This document shows positions 1 through 6,811 of a DNA stretch of 14,854 nt, in pieces; the first letter of the stretch is position 1, and each line of letters starts with the position of its first letter. Origin of the DNA: Actinomycetes bacterium. GTDB lineage: Bacteria; Actinomycetota; Acidimicrobiia; Acidimicrobiales; UBA8190. Where the stretch lies: the NCBI GenBank assembly GCA_021779775.1, contig JAJYAB010000011.1:1-14854 (forward strand), in the 5' to 3' direction. The position numbers and the translations under genes are program-made. The notes under the pieces are model-generated. The model was given only the letters and a program-made list of their open reading frames with translations. It searched no databases and was not told the DNA's origin.

Positions 1-211
1 TCAGCGGCGGCCCGCCGGCGGCCGCCGCCGGCTCGCCGGCGGCCAGCACGGCCATCGCTGCGTGGACCTGCGGGGCCACCATGGTGACGGCGGCACCGCA
101 AGCGAGCAGCGCGGAGATCTTCCGCCCGGCCACGGGGCCCCCACCGACGACCAGGCATCTCCTGCCGGCGACCACCAGGCCCACGGGGTAGAGGGGCGTG
201 CCGAGCCCCAC
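1..211 (-). CDS. cysG: Siroheme synthase N-terminal domain (precorrin-2 dehydrogenase/ferrochelatase), cut by window edge
   Basis: Only the first 70 residues are inside the window; the gene runs off the left edge. It begins at GTG (211-209), two bases after the cysN stop, so it is probably the third gene of a cysD-cysN-cysG operon. The N-terminus reads YPVGLVVAGRR, then a Rossmann nucleotide-binding motif GGGPVAGRK at residues 23-31, then VTMVAP at 42-47. This is the order seen in the NAD-binding domain of CysG/Met8-type enzymes, which oxidise precorrin-2 to sirohydrochlorin and may insert iron. The product, siroheme, is the cofactor of the sulfite reductase encoded nearby. Whether a C-terminal uroporphyrinogen methyltransferase domain follows cannot be seen. 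The last visible residues are Ala/Gly/Pro rich. Confidence 0.82.
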   Translation of the reverse strand, partial: MGLGTPLYPVGLVVAGRRCLVVGGGPVAGRKISALLACGAAVTMVAPQVHAAMAVLAAGEPAAAAGGPPL

Positions 212-213
212 GG

Positions 214-1530
214 TCAGCTGCCGCGGGGCTCGGCGATGGCGGGGGCCCCGACCATGCCGGCGCCCACCGTGGCATTGGTGGCCTCGTCGATCAGCACGAA
301 GCTGCCGGTCACCCGGTTCACCCGATAGGGGTCGGCGGCCAGCGGCGTCGCGGTGACCAGACGGACCACTCCGATGTCGTTGTCGGCGAGGTGGGGGGAC
401 GGTCTGAGCTCCAAGGACGCCACGTCGAGCCGGGACTCCACCGACACGACGCGCGCCGGGGTCACCCGGGTGGTGTGCTTCACCCGGAACTGCTGCCCCG
501 CTTCGATCGGCCGGTCCGAGAACCAGCAGACGGTGGCTTCGAGCTCCGGGCTGGTCGGTGGAGCGCTGCCCACCGTGGCGATGAGGTCACCGCGAGCCAC
601 GTCGATGTCGTCGGCCAGTGACACGTTCACCGACAACGATGCTGGTGCCTCCGGCAACGGCCCGTCGAACGTGCGGATGTCGGCCACCGTGCTCTGCTGT
701 CCGCCGGGGAGCACCACGACCTCGTCGCCCCGTCGCAACGTGCCACCGCTCACCATCCCAGCGTAGCTGCGACCGCCTGCCGGGTTCCGGACGACCCACT
801 GGACGGGCAGCCGCGGGCCGCTTCCCCCTCCGGAGGCCCAGGCGCCGGCCGGCGCCTGCTCGAGCGCTGCCAGCACGGTGGGGCCGTCGTACCACGGGGT
901 GTTGGGGGAGGGGTCGACCACGTTGTCGCCGTGGAGCGCCGACACGGGCACGGTGACCACGGACTCCACGTGCAGGCGGCGGGCCAGCTCGCCGATGTCG
1001 TCGGCCACTGCCCGGAAGGCCAGCTCGTCCCAACCGGCGAGGTCCATCTTGTTGGCGGCGACCAGCAGGTGCCGGACGCCCAGCAGCGCGGCGATGCAGC
1101 AGTGGCGCCGGGTCTGCTCGCGCAGGCCGGACACGGCGTCGACGACGACGACCGCCAGGTCGGCGGTGGAGGCTCCGGTGGCCATGTTGCGCGTGTACTG
1201 CACGTGCCCGGGGCAGTCGGCGATGACGAACTTGCGGTGTGGGGTGGCCGCGTAGCGGTAGGCGACGTCGATGGTGATGCCCTGCTCGCGCTCGGCCCGC
1301 AGGCCGTCGGTGACGTAGGCCAGGTCGATGCCGTCGACCCCGCGCCGGCGGCTGGCCACCGATATGGCCTCCAGCTGGTCGTCGAACAGCTGCTTCGTGT
1401 CGTGCAGCAGGCGCCCGATCAAGGTGGACTTGCCGTCGTCGACCGAGCCGATGGCGGCGAAGCGCAGGAGGTCGGACCCGGTCGCCACCCCGGCGGACGG
1501 CACGGGGGAGGGCGCTGACGAGAAGGCCAT
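214..1530 (-). CDS. cysN: Sulfate adenylyltransferase large subunit (GTPase), CysN
   Basis: A 438-residue protein starting at ATG 1530, two bases after the cysD stop. GTP hydrolysis by CysN drives adenylation of sulfate to APS by CysD in the cytoplasm. The GTPase motifs are complete: P-loop GSVDDGKST at residues 28-36, switch region REQGITID at 81-88, DCPGH at 105-109 and NKMD at 160-163. The rest matches the two beta-barrel domains of translation-factor-like GTPases. The protein ends without a C-terminal APS kinase (CysC) domain, unlike the CysNC fusion of mycobacteria, and no separate cysC is in the window. This fits a pathway that reduces APS directly. A GAGAGGG sequence about 12 bases upstream of the ATG is a plausible ribosome binding site. 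Confidence 0.96.
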   Translation of the reverse strand: MAFSSAPSPVPSAGVATGSDLLRFAAIGSVDDGKSTLIGRLLHDTKQLFDDQLEAISVASRRRGVDGIDLAYVTDGLRAEREQGITIDVAYRYAATPHRKFVIADCPGHVQYTRNMATGASTADLAVVVVDAVSGLREQTRRHCCIAALLGVRHLLVAANKMDLAGWDELAFRAVADDIGELARRLHVESVVTVPVSALHGDNVVDPSPNTPWYDGPTVLAALEQAPAGAWASGGGSGPRLPVQWVVRNPAGGRSYAGMVSGGTLRRGDEVVVLPGGQQSTVADIRTFDGPLPEAPASLSVNVSLADDIDVARGDLIATVGSAPPTSPELEATVCWFSDRPIEAGQQFRVKHTTRVTPARVVSVESRLDVASLELRPSPHLADNDIGVVRLVTATPLAADPYRVNRVTGSFVLIDEATNATVGAGMVGAPAIAEPRGS

Positions 1531-1532
1531 CG

Positions 1533-2492
1533 TTAGAAGTAGCCCTCTCGCTTCCGGTCCTCCATGGCCGTCTCCGAGAACTTGTCGTCGGCTCGGGTCG
1601 CTCCGCGCTCGCTGACTGTGGATGCGGCCACCTCGGCGATGATCCCCTCCAGGTCGGCTGCCTCGGACCGGACGGCGCCGGTGCAGGTGGCGTCGCCGAC
1701 CGTGCGGAAGCGGACGGTGGCCTCCTCGACCTCCTCGCCGGCGGTTGGCGCCACCCAGGGCGACACGGCCAGGAGCATGCCGTCGCGGGCCACCACCGGG
1801 CGGCGGTGGGCGTAGTAGATGGACGGCAGGTCGATGTGCTCGCGCCGCACGTACTGCCAGACGTCGAGCTCGGTCCAGTCCGACAGCGGGAACGCCCGCA
1901 GGTGCTCGCCCGGGCGCACCCGGCCCTGGTAGAGGTGCCAGAGCTCGGGCCGCTGGTTCCGGGGGTCCCACTGCCCGAAGGCGTCGCGGAACGACAGGAC
2001 GCGCTCTTTCGCCCGGGCTTTGTCCTCGTCGCGCCGGGCACCGCCGATGCAGGCGTCGAACCCGTGCTCGGCGATGGCGTCGAGCAGGGTGACGCTCTGC
2101 AGGCGGTTCCGCGACCCGCCCGCCACGGGCTCGGCCACCCGCCCGGCATCGATGGACTCCTGCACCGAGGCCACCAGCAGCTCCTCGTCCAGCTCGGCCA
2201 CCCGCCGGTCGCGGTAGTCGGTCACCTCGGGGAAGTTGTGCCCCGTGTCCACGTGCATCATGGGGAAGGGGAAGCGGCCAGGGCGGAACGCCTTCTCCGC
2301 CAGCCGGGTGAGCACGGCCGAGTCCTTGCCTCCGCTGAAGAGCAGCACGGGGCGCTCGCACTCTGCCGCCACCTCGCGCATGACGAAGATGGCATGGGCC
2401 TCCAACAGGTGGAGGTGGTCGGGGCGTGGCGCACCGCCGGCCGGGCTCCCGGTCGCTTCGTTGCCGAGCGCTGCGTCGATGGTCGCCGTCAT
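1533..2492 (-). CDS. cysD: Sulfate adenylyltransferase small subunit, CysD
   Basis: ATP sulfurylase catalytic subunit, which makes APS from ATP and sulfate with CysN. It has the PP-loop motif SGGKDS near the N-terminus, then HVDTGHNFPE, the GGARRDEDK segment, FPLSDWTELDVW, and the typical C-terminus MEDRKREGYF. I chose ATG 2492 (319 residues) because GGAG lies 8 bases upstream. A GTG at 2510 would add six residues (MNGATA), but it abuts a hairpin at 2511-2528 and has no good ribosome binding site. The gene is first in a minus-strand operon with cysN and a cysG-like gene, and it diverges from cysH, so both arms of the pathway can be controlled from the gap between them. Confidence 0.96.
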   Translation of the reverse strand: MTATIDAALGNEATGSPAGGAPRPDHLHLLEAHAIFVMREVAAECERPVLLFSGGKDSAVLTRLAEKAFRPGRFPFPMMHVDTGHNFPEVTDYRDRRVAELDEELLVASVQESIDAGRVAEPVAGGSRNRLQSVTLLDAIAEHGFDACIGGARRDEDKARAKERVLSFRDAFGQWDPRNQRPELWHLYQGRVRPGEHLRAFPLSDWTELDVWQYVRREHIDLPSIYYAHRRPVVARDGMLLAVSPWVAPTAGEEVEEATVRFRTVGDATCTGAVRSEAADLEGIIAEVAASTVSERGATRADDKFSETAMEDRKREGYF

Positions 2493-2510
2493 GGCCGTCG
2501 CTCCGTTCAC

Positions 2511-2528
2511 CTGCCAGGCTTCTGGCAG
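2511..2528 (-). promoter_or_regulatory. Leader hairpin upstream of cysD
   Basis: An inverted repeat CTGCCAG / CTGGCAG with a four-base loop gives a 7-bp stem. It ends about 7 bases before the GGAG that serves cysD. It lies in the probable 5' untranslated region and could affect mRNA stability or ribosome access. No run of T follows, so it is not a standard terminator. Confidence 0.35.
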
Positions 2529-2605
2529 TCCACCCGGCGAACCGGCCCCAGAGCCGGAAACCAGGTAAATCTGATCTGATTAGTCACGTATACTAGTCAC
2601 AGGTC

Positions 2606-2621
2606 CGGAGCACCTGCTCCG
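2606..2621 (+). promoter_or_regulatory. Leader hairpin upstream of cysH
   Basis: The inverted repeat CGGAGC / GCTCCG has a four-base loop (ACCT) and sits between the presumed -10 element and the cysH start. It mirrors the small hairpin ahead of cysD on the other strand. Its function is unknown; a 6-bp GC stem can arise by chance in DNA this GC-rich. Confidence 0.25.
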
Positions 2622-2636
2622 CCCGGGGACGAAGGG

Positions 2637-3320
2637 ATGGCATCTATGGGCGTCGGCGCCGAGGTGGACATCGATCTGGACGAGCTGGGCGCCCGGTCGG
2701 CAGCGTTCGAGCGCGCGCCCGCCGGCAAGGTCCTGGCCTGGGCCGTGGAGCGGTTCGGCAGGGACCTGGCCGTCGCCTGCTCGTTCCAAGACGCCGTGCT
2801 CGTCGACCTGGCGGTGGCGGCCGACCCCCAGATGGAGGTCATCTTCCTCGACACCGGCGCCCATTTCCCCGAGACCCTCGCCTACGTGGAGGAGATCCGC
2901 TCCCGCTACGACCTGAACCTGCGGGTCGCCAACCCGGAGCCTGAGGCGGAGGCCTGGCCGTGCGGCACGGAGCGGTGCTGCCAGCTGCGGAAGGTGGCCC
3001 CCCTCGATGGGGCGCTGGGCGGTCGCCGGGCCTGGATCACCGGGCTGAAGCGGGTCGATGCCCCGACGCGCCACGACGCGCCGATCGTGTCGTGGGACGG
3101 TGCACGGTCCATGGTCAAGGTCAACCCGCTGGCCACGTGGACCGACGACGACATCGCTCGCTACACGGCGGACCACGGGCTCCCCGTCCATCCGCTGACC
3201 ACCCAGGGGTACCCGTCGATCGGATGCGCGCCGACCACCCGGCCCGTGCCGGCTGGCGAGGATCCCCGGTCGGGGCGGTGGGCCGGCTCCGGCAAGAACG
3301 AGTGCGGGCTCCACGCCTGA
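2637..3320 (+). CDS. cysH: Adenylylsulfate (APS) reductase, CysH
   Basis: A 227-residue thiol-dependent reductase that converts APS (or PAPS) to sulfite. It has the CysH order: CSFQDAVL at 48-55, FLDTGAHFPET at 70-80, a tandem Cys pair C114-C115 followed by QLRK, TGLKR at 135-139, GYPSIGCAPT at 191-200, and the catalytic ECGLH at 222-226 (Cys223) near the C-terminus. APS-type enzymes bind a [4Fe-4S] cluster with a Cys pair plus CxxC. Here the first three ligands are present but the fourth is Thr200 (ACC codon), so cluster binding is uncertain. A second in-frame ATG at 2646 has GAAGGG 9 bases upstream and could be the true start. The stop overlaps the sulfite reductase ATG by one base. The absence of an APS kinase in the window fits APS as substrate. 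Confidence 0.93.
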   Translation: MASMGVGAEVDIDLDELGARSAAFERAPAGKVLAWAVERFGRDLAVACSFQDAVLVDLAVAADPQMEVIFLDTGAHFPETLAYVEEIRSRYDLNLRVANPEPEAEAWPCGTERCCQLRKVAPLDGALGGRRAWITGLKRVDAPTRHDAPIVSWDGARSMVKVNPLATWTDDDIARYTADHGLPVHPLTTQGYPSIGCAPTTRPVPAGEDPRSGRWAGSGKNECGLHA

Positions 3321-5149
3321 TGCCCCGCCACAACGCCAACCCGCTCGGAGCGGGCATCCACGGCAGCGAGCGGCCCATGCGGTTCGTCCGGCCGTACCGC
3401 TGGATCAACGAGCTCAACCAGGTCGAGCGGTGGAAGCTCGACCGGCACCCGCTGCAGGTGGCCGGTGCCGTCATCGAGCAGTACGCCCGCCTGGGCGTCG
3501 GCGCCATCGCCAAGATCCCCGGCGAGCAGGAGCGCCTGAAGTGGGTCGGCCTCTACCCGCAGCGCCAAGGCGGCGACGCCTTCATGCTGCGGGTGAAGGT
3601 CCCTGGTGGCGTGCTCACCTCCGACCAGGCCCGCGAGATCGGCATCGTCGCCGAGGCCTATGGCGAAGGCCCCGACGACAGCCCGGTGTTCGGCAACCGG
3701 TACGCCGACCTGACCACGCGCCAGGACGTCCAGATCCACTGGCTGCGCATCGCCGACGTGCCGCGGGTGTGGCAGCGGTTCGCCGACGTCGGCCTGACGA
3801 CCATCCAGGCGTGCGGCGACTCGGCCCGCAACGTGCTCGGGTGCCCCGTTGCCGGCGTCGACGCCCACGAGGCATTCGATGCCCTGCCAGTGGCCCTGGC
3901 CATCTCCGAGTTCTTCACCGGCAACCGGGAGTACGCCAACCTGCCGCGGAAGTTCAAGATGAGCGTGACCGGATGCGTCGAGGACTGCGCCCAGGCGGAG
4001 ATCCAGGACGTCGGCCTGTGGCCCGCCCGCGTCGACGACGGGACGCTCGGGTTCAACGTGCTGGCCGGCGGCGGCCTGTCCGACGGCGAGCGGATGGCGT
4101 CCGACATCGACGTGTTCGTCCGGCCCGACCAGGCCGTCGAGCTCACCCGGGCCATCGCCCAGGTGTTCGGGGAGCTGGGCAACCGTGAGAACCGGGGCCT
4201 GTCCCGGATGCGCTATCTGGTGCAGGAGCTCGGGCCCGAAGGGTTCCGCGCCGAGCTGGCCGCCCGGACCCCGATGGCGCTGGCTCCGGCGGGGGAGAGC
4301 CTGACCCGTCGCTACCGCGGCGACCACGTCGGCGTCCACCCCCAGCGCCAGGACGGCCTGTTCGCCGTGGGCTGCTCCGTCCCCGTCGGGCGGATGACGG
4401 GCATCGAGCTCGTGGAGGCGGCCCGCCTGGCCCGCACCTACGGCGACGGCACCGTCCGGCTCGGCACCGACCAGAACTTCGTGCTGACCGGCGTCCCCCA
4501 GGACCGCCTCGACGACCTGCTCGGCGAGGAGCTCCTGCAGCGGTTGTCGCCGAGCCCCGGCCCGTTCGAGCGGGGCGTCGTCGCTTGCACCGGCAACGAG
4601 TTCTGCCGGTTCGCCGTGGTCGAGACGAAGGAGCGTGCGGTGCGCTGGGCTCGCTGGCTCGACGGCCAGCTGGCCGCCGACCCGGTGGCGCTCTTGCCGG
4701 TGGGAGGCGGGGACGGCCGGCCGGCCGACGCCGGCATCATCCGCATGCACATGTCGGGCTGCCCGGCCTCGTGCGCCCAGCCGCAGATCGCCGACATCGG
4801 GTTTCGCGGCGACACCGCCCATGTGGGCGACCGCATCGTGGAGGCCGTCGACATCGGCATGGGGGGGTCGTTGGGTGCCGACGCCGGGTTCATCGACTGG
4901 GTGGAGGGCGCCCGGCCGGTCGACGACGTGCCCGAGGCGATCCTGCGGGTAGTCCGCCGCTACCAGGAGGAGCGACGCCCCGACGAGCCGTTCGCGACGT
5001 GGGCGCGCCGCACCGACAACGACGCCCTGCGGGCCACCCTGGCCGGCTTCGACGGCGACCGTAGCGGGGCCGGCCGCACCGGCGACGCCAGCACCGGCGA
5101 CGCCAGCGGGGCCGGACCGCCGCCGCCCACGGTGCGGAGCGCACCATGA
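3320..5149 (+). CDS. Ferredoxin-type siroheme sulfite (nitrite/sulfite) reductase
   Basis: A 609-residue protein with the duplicated nitrite/sulfite reductase fold. It reduces sulfite to sulfide with six electrons at a siroheme-[4Fe-4S] centre. The cluster ligands are visible as CTGNEFC (Cys423, Cys429) and GCPASC (Cys481, Cys485). The N-terminal half carries LTTRQDVQIHW at 131-141, QACGDSARNVLG at 163-174 and LPRKFKMSVTGC at 208-219. It resembles mycobacterial NirA, which acts as a sulfite reductase beside cysH, so sulfite is the likelier substrate than nitrite. Tyr79 and Cys165 lie in segments comparable to the Tyr-Cys crosslink reported in M. tuberculosis NirA. Residues after about 579 form a repetitive Gly/Ala/Asp/Pro tail. 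The ATG overlaps the cysH stop, and the stop overlaps the next ATG (ATGA), implying translational coupling. Confidence 0.93.
   Translation: MPRHNANPLGAGIHGSERPMRFVRPYRWINELNQVERWKLDRHPLQVAGAVIEQYARLGVGAIAKIPGEQERLKWVGLYPQRQGGDAFMLRVKVPGGVLTSDQAREIGIVAEAYGEGPDDSPVFGNRYADLTTRQDVQIHWLRIADVPRVWQRFADVGLTTIQACGDSARNVLGCPVAGVDAHEAFDALPVALAISEFFTGNREYANLPRKFKMSVTGCVEDCAQAEIQDVGLWPARVDDGTLGFNVLAGGGLSDGERMASDIDVFVRPDQAVELTRAIAQVFGELGNRENRGLSRMRYLVQELGPEGFRAELAARTPMALAPAGESLTRRYRGDHVGVHPQRQDGLFAVGCSVPVGRMTGIELVEAARLARTYGDGTVRLGTDQNFVLTGVPQDRLDDLLGEELLQRLSPSPGPFERGVVACTGNEFCRFAVVETKERAVRWARWLDGQLAADPVALLPVGGGDGRPADAGIIRMHMSGCPASCAQPQIADIGFRGDTAHVGDRIVEAVDIGMGGSLGADAGFIDWVEGARPVDDVPEAILRVVRRYQEERRPDEPFATWARRTDNDALRATLAGFDGDRSGAGRTGDASTGDASGAGPPPPTVRSAP
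5063..5115 (+). repeat. Short direct repeats in the 3' end of the sulfite reductase gene
   Basis: The 15-base unit GCACCGGCGACGCCA occurs twice in tandem (5076-5090 and 5091-5105). The pair is flanked on both sides by AGCGGGGCCGG (5063-5073 and 5105-5115). It encodes a Gly/Asp/Ala/Ser-rich tail that lies past all catalytic motifs. The unit length keeps the reading frame. Confidence 0.8.
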
Positions 5150-6411
5150 AGGGGTTCGGCATCCGGGACCAGATGAACGGGGTGCAGGAGCCACCCGGCA
5201 AGACCTGGTTCTGGGAGCTCGAAGCCGGCGTCATCGACGCCGGGCGCTGCATCCAGTGCGGGACCTGCGTGGCTGCCTGCCCCTCCAATTCGATCGGGGT
5301 GAACCCCGACACCGACCTCCCCGAGCTGGTCAAGATGTGCACGGGATGCTCGCTCTGCTGGGACTTCTGCCCCCGTGGCGGCCTGCGCTACGAGTCGCTG
5401 TGGCCCCCCTCGACGCGTTCGCCCGAGGCCGAGGACGTTCCCGTCGTCGTCCGGTCGGACGCCGCCGACCCGTATTGGAAGCTGACCGGTGGACCACCGG
5501 GCGACGGGCTCGGTGCTGTGCTGGAGCAGTACGCCGTGCGGGCGGCCACCAAGGCGGACGGTGCCCAGGACGGCGGCATCGTGACGGCGATCCTCGGTGC
5601 CGCGCTGGCTGCCGGCGACATCGACGGCGCGGTGGTGTCGAGACCCAGCGACGATCCCGACGAGCCGTGGAAGGGCGTGGCCACCGTGGCCACCACGCCC
5701 GAGGAGCTGCGGGCCGCCGCCGGCAGTTTCTACAACCAGACGATGGCGCTGTCGGCGCTCGATCTGGCGGGCTACGACCTGCCGGAACGGCCCCGCCTGG
5801 CCGTGGTGGGCACACCATGCGAGATCCAGGGCCTGCGGGCCATGCAGGCCCGCCGTTGGCCGACCGGGGCGCACCGGGTCGACGCCGTCGTGCTGGCCAT
5901 CGCCCTGCTGTGCACCAAGAGCTTCGACTACGAGGCGCTCATGCTCCGCGAGCTGCGCGACAAGCGGGGCCTCGACCTCGACCGGGTGTCGAAGGTCGAC
6001 GTCATCCACGGCCGCATGATCGTGGAGTACCGCGACGGCCAGCTGGCCGTCGACGAGCCGATCAAGCACTTCCACGGGGCGGCGCTGAAGGGCTGTGACG
6101 AGTGCGCCGACTTCCTCGGACGGAGCGCCGACCTGTCGGTGGGAAGCGTCGGCTCGCTCGCCGGATGGTCGAGCGTGCTGGTGCGCACCGAGGCGGGCCG
6201 CCTGGCCGTCGAGCGGGCACGGGGTCGCCTCGACCTGCGCGGGCTGGACGATCCCGACGCGCTGGCGCTGCTCGACGCGCTCGACAAGCGGATCGCCGAG
6301 CGTTCGCTGCAGCGCAAGCTCGACTCGGACGCCCCGCTGTTCATCGAGTTCGCCGAGCACGTCAGCAGTTACGCCGGCACCGACCGGGCGCCGGTGGTTC
6401 GCCCCCGGTGA
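5146..6411 (+). CDS. FrhB/FpoF-type coenzyme F420H2 dehydrogenase subunit with two [4Fe-4S] motifs
   Basis: A 421-residue cytoplasmic iron-sulfur flavoprotein. Two ferredoxin-type motifs of form CxxCxxCxxxC lie at Cys35/38/41/45 and Cys65/68/71/75. The FrhB/FdhB domain follows, with QDGGIVTAIL at 141-150, VVGTPCEIQGL at 220-230, LLCTKSFDY at 254-262 and GCDECADF at 316-323. Family members oxidise or reduce F420 with a bound flavin; relatives include FpoF and the N-terminal part of methanogen F420-dependent sulfite reductase. The start overlaps the sulfite reductase stop (ATGA), with GGAG six bases upstream. This position suggests it feeds F420H2 electrons to that reductase. Related plant and cyanobacterial chlorophyll reductases share the fold, but the context argues against that role. 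The family call is firm; the electron donor is inferred. Confidence 0.88.
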   Translation: MKGFGIRDQMNGVQEPPGKTWFWELEAGVIDAGRCIQCGTCVAACPSNSIGVNPDTDLPELVKMCTGCSLCWDFCPRGGLRYESLWPPSTRSPEAEDVPVVVRSDAADPYWKLTGGPPGDGLGAVLEQYAVRAATKADGAQDGGIVTAILGAALAAGDIDGAVVSRPSDDPDEPWKGVATVATTPEELRAAAGSFYNQTMALSALDLAGYDLPERPRLAVVGTPCEIQGLRAMQARRWPTGAHRVDAVVLAIALLCTKSFDYEALMLRELRDKRGLDLDRVSKVDVIHGRMIVEYRDGQLAVDEPIKHFHGAALKGCDECADFLGRSADLSVGSVGSLAGWSSVLVRTEAGRLAVERARGRLDLRGLDDPDALALLDALDKRIAERSLQRKLDSDAPLFIEFAEHVSSYAGTDRAPVVRPR

Positions 6412-6785
6412 CCGTGCCTGCACCAGACGAGGCTGCACCAGACGAGGCTGCACCAGACGAGGCTGCACCAGACGAGGCTGGCGGCCGGCACGCCGACCTT
6501 CTGGTCGTCCCGTCGGAGCCGGGCTGTCTGCGCACCGATCGGCGGGCGTCGATCCTCATCGGTGAGCCGTGGGTGCTGCCGGCAGCCGGCGACGTTGGTG
6601 GACTGCTGTGGGCCGCGTGGGGCGAGGTGATCGCCGGGGCGGGCATGGGGCGCGTAGCGTTCGACGCCATCGTGGACGGCTATCGCCGCGAGCTGTGGCT
6701 GTGGGTCATCGGCGAGCGGCAGTGGGAGCCCACCATCGCCGGCCTGGCCGGCCGCCTGGTGCGCCGCATGCCGGCACCGGCCTGA
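6408..6785 (+). CDS. Unrecognised small protein of the sulfite-reductase operon, N-terminal APDEA repeats
   Basis: A 125-residue protein starting at GTG 6408, which overlaps the preceding stop (GTGA); a GTG at 6414 is an alternative. Residues about 3-23 are four perfect repeats of Ala-Pro-Asp-Glu-Ala, a probably disordered acidic leader. The remaining 100 residues look folded, with a hydrophobic stretch LLVVPSEPG, ILIGEPWVLPAAG, the helix-like segment GLLWAAWGEVIAGAGMG, and the Trp-rich RRELWLWVIGERQWEP, ending LAGRLVRRMPAPA. There is no signal peptide, metal-binding Cys cluster or clear membrane segment. I do not recognise the family. Tight coupling to the FrhB-type gene suggests a partner or maturation factor of the sulfite reductase complex, but that is guesswork. 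Confidence 0.75.
   Translation: MTVPAPDEAAPDEAAPDEAAPDEAGGRHADLLVVPSEPGCLRTDRRASILIGEPWVLPAAGDVGGLLWAAWGEVIAGAGMGRVAFDAIVDGYRRELWLWVIGERQWEPTIAGLAGRLVRRMPAPA
6418..6477 (+). repeat. Four tandem copies of a 15-bp unit
   Basis: The unit CTGCACCAGACGAGG is repeated exactly four times (6418-6432, 6433-6447, 6448-6462, 6463-6477). It lies at the 5' end of the small gene and encodes the APDEA repeats. The copies are identical at the DNA level, which implies recent expansion or slippage. Gain or loss of a unit would keep the frame. Confidence 0.97.
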
Positions 6786-6811
6786 GCCGACCGGCCCCGG
6801 TCCGCCGAGCG

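Larger units (their letters stand above)
2493..2636. promoter_or_regulatory. Divergent cysD/cysH promoter-operator region
   Basis: The gap between the divergent sulfur genes contains an AT-rich island (about 2564-2600) that stands out from the GC-rich surroundings. TAGTCAC occurs twice, at 2581-2587 and 2594-2600, 13 bases apart, with the palindrome GTATAC between the copies. TATACT at 2589-2594 is a good -10 candidate for the plus strand, but no convincing -35 is seen. A tandem TCTGA TCTGA lies just to the left. Repeats of this kind in a shared promoter suggest a sulfur- or cysteine-responsive regulator binding here; its identity is not visible. Confidence 0.5.

Noticed and set aside
214..1530. 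CysNC fusion with APS kinase
   Set aside because: The protein ends after the GTPase and beta-barrel domains at 438 residues; no kinase P-loop follows.
2511..2528. Rho-independent terminator between the divergent cys genes
   Set aside because: The hairpin lacks a T run on either strand and sits between divergent starts where no transcript needs to end.
3320..5149. Assimilatory nitrite reductase
   Set aside because: The family includes nitrite reductases, but the gene sits between cysH and an F420-type protein in a sulfate reduction locus, with no nitrate genes nearby, so sulfite is favoured.
3161..5194. Long open frame (677 codons) on the minus strand opposite the sulfite reductase gene
   Set aside because: It is an antisense shadow of high-GC coding DNA; its product has no recognisable motif, while the plus strand carries all siroheme and Fe-S motifs.
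6418..6477. CRISPR-like repeat
   Set aside because: The units are contiguous with no spacers and lie in frame in a coding gene; they form a simple tandem repeat.
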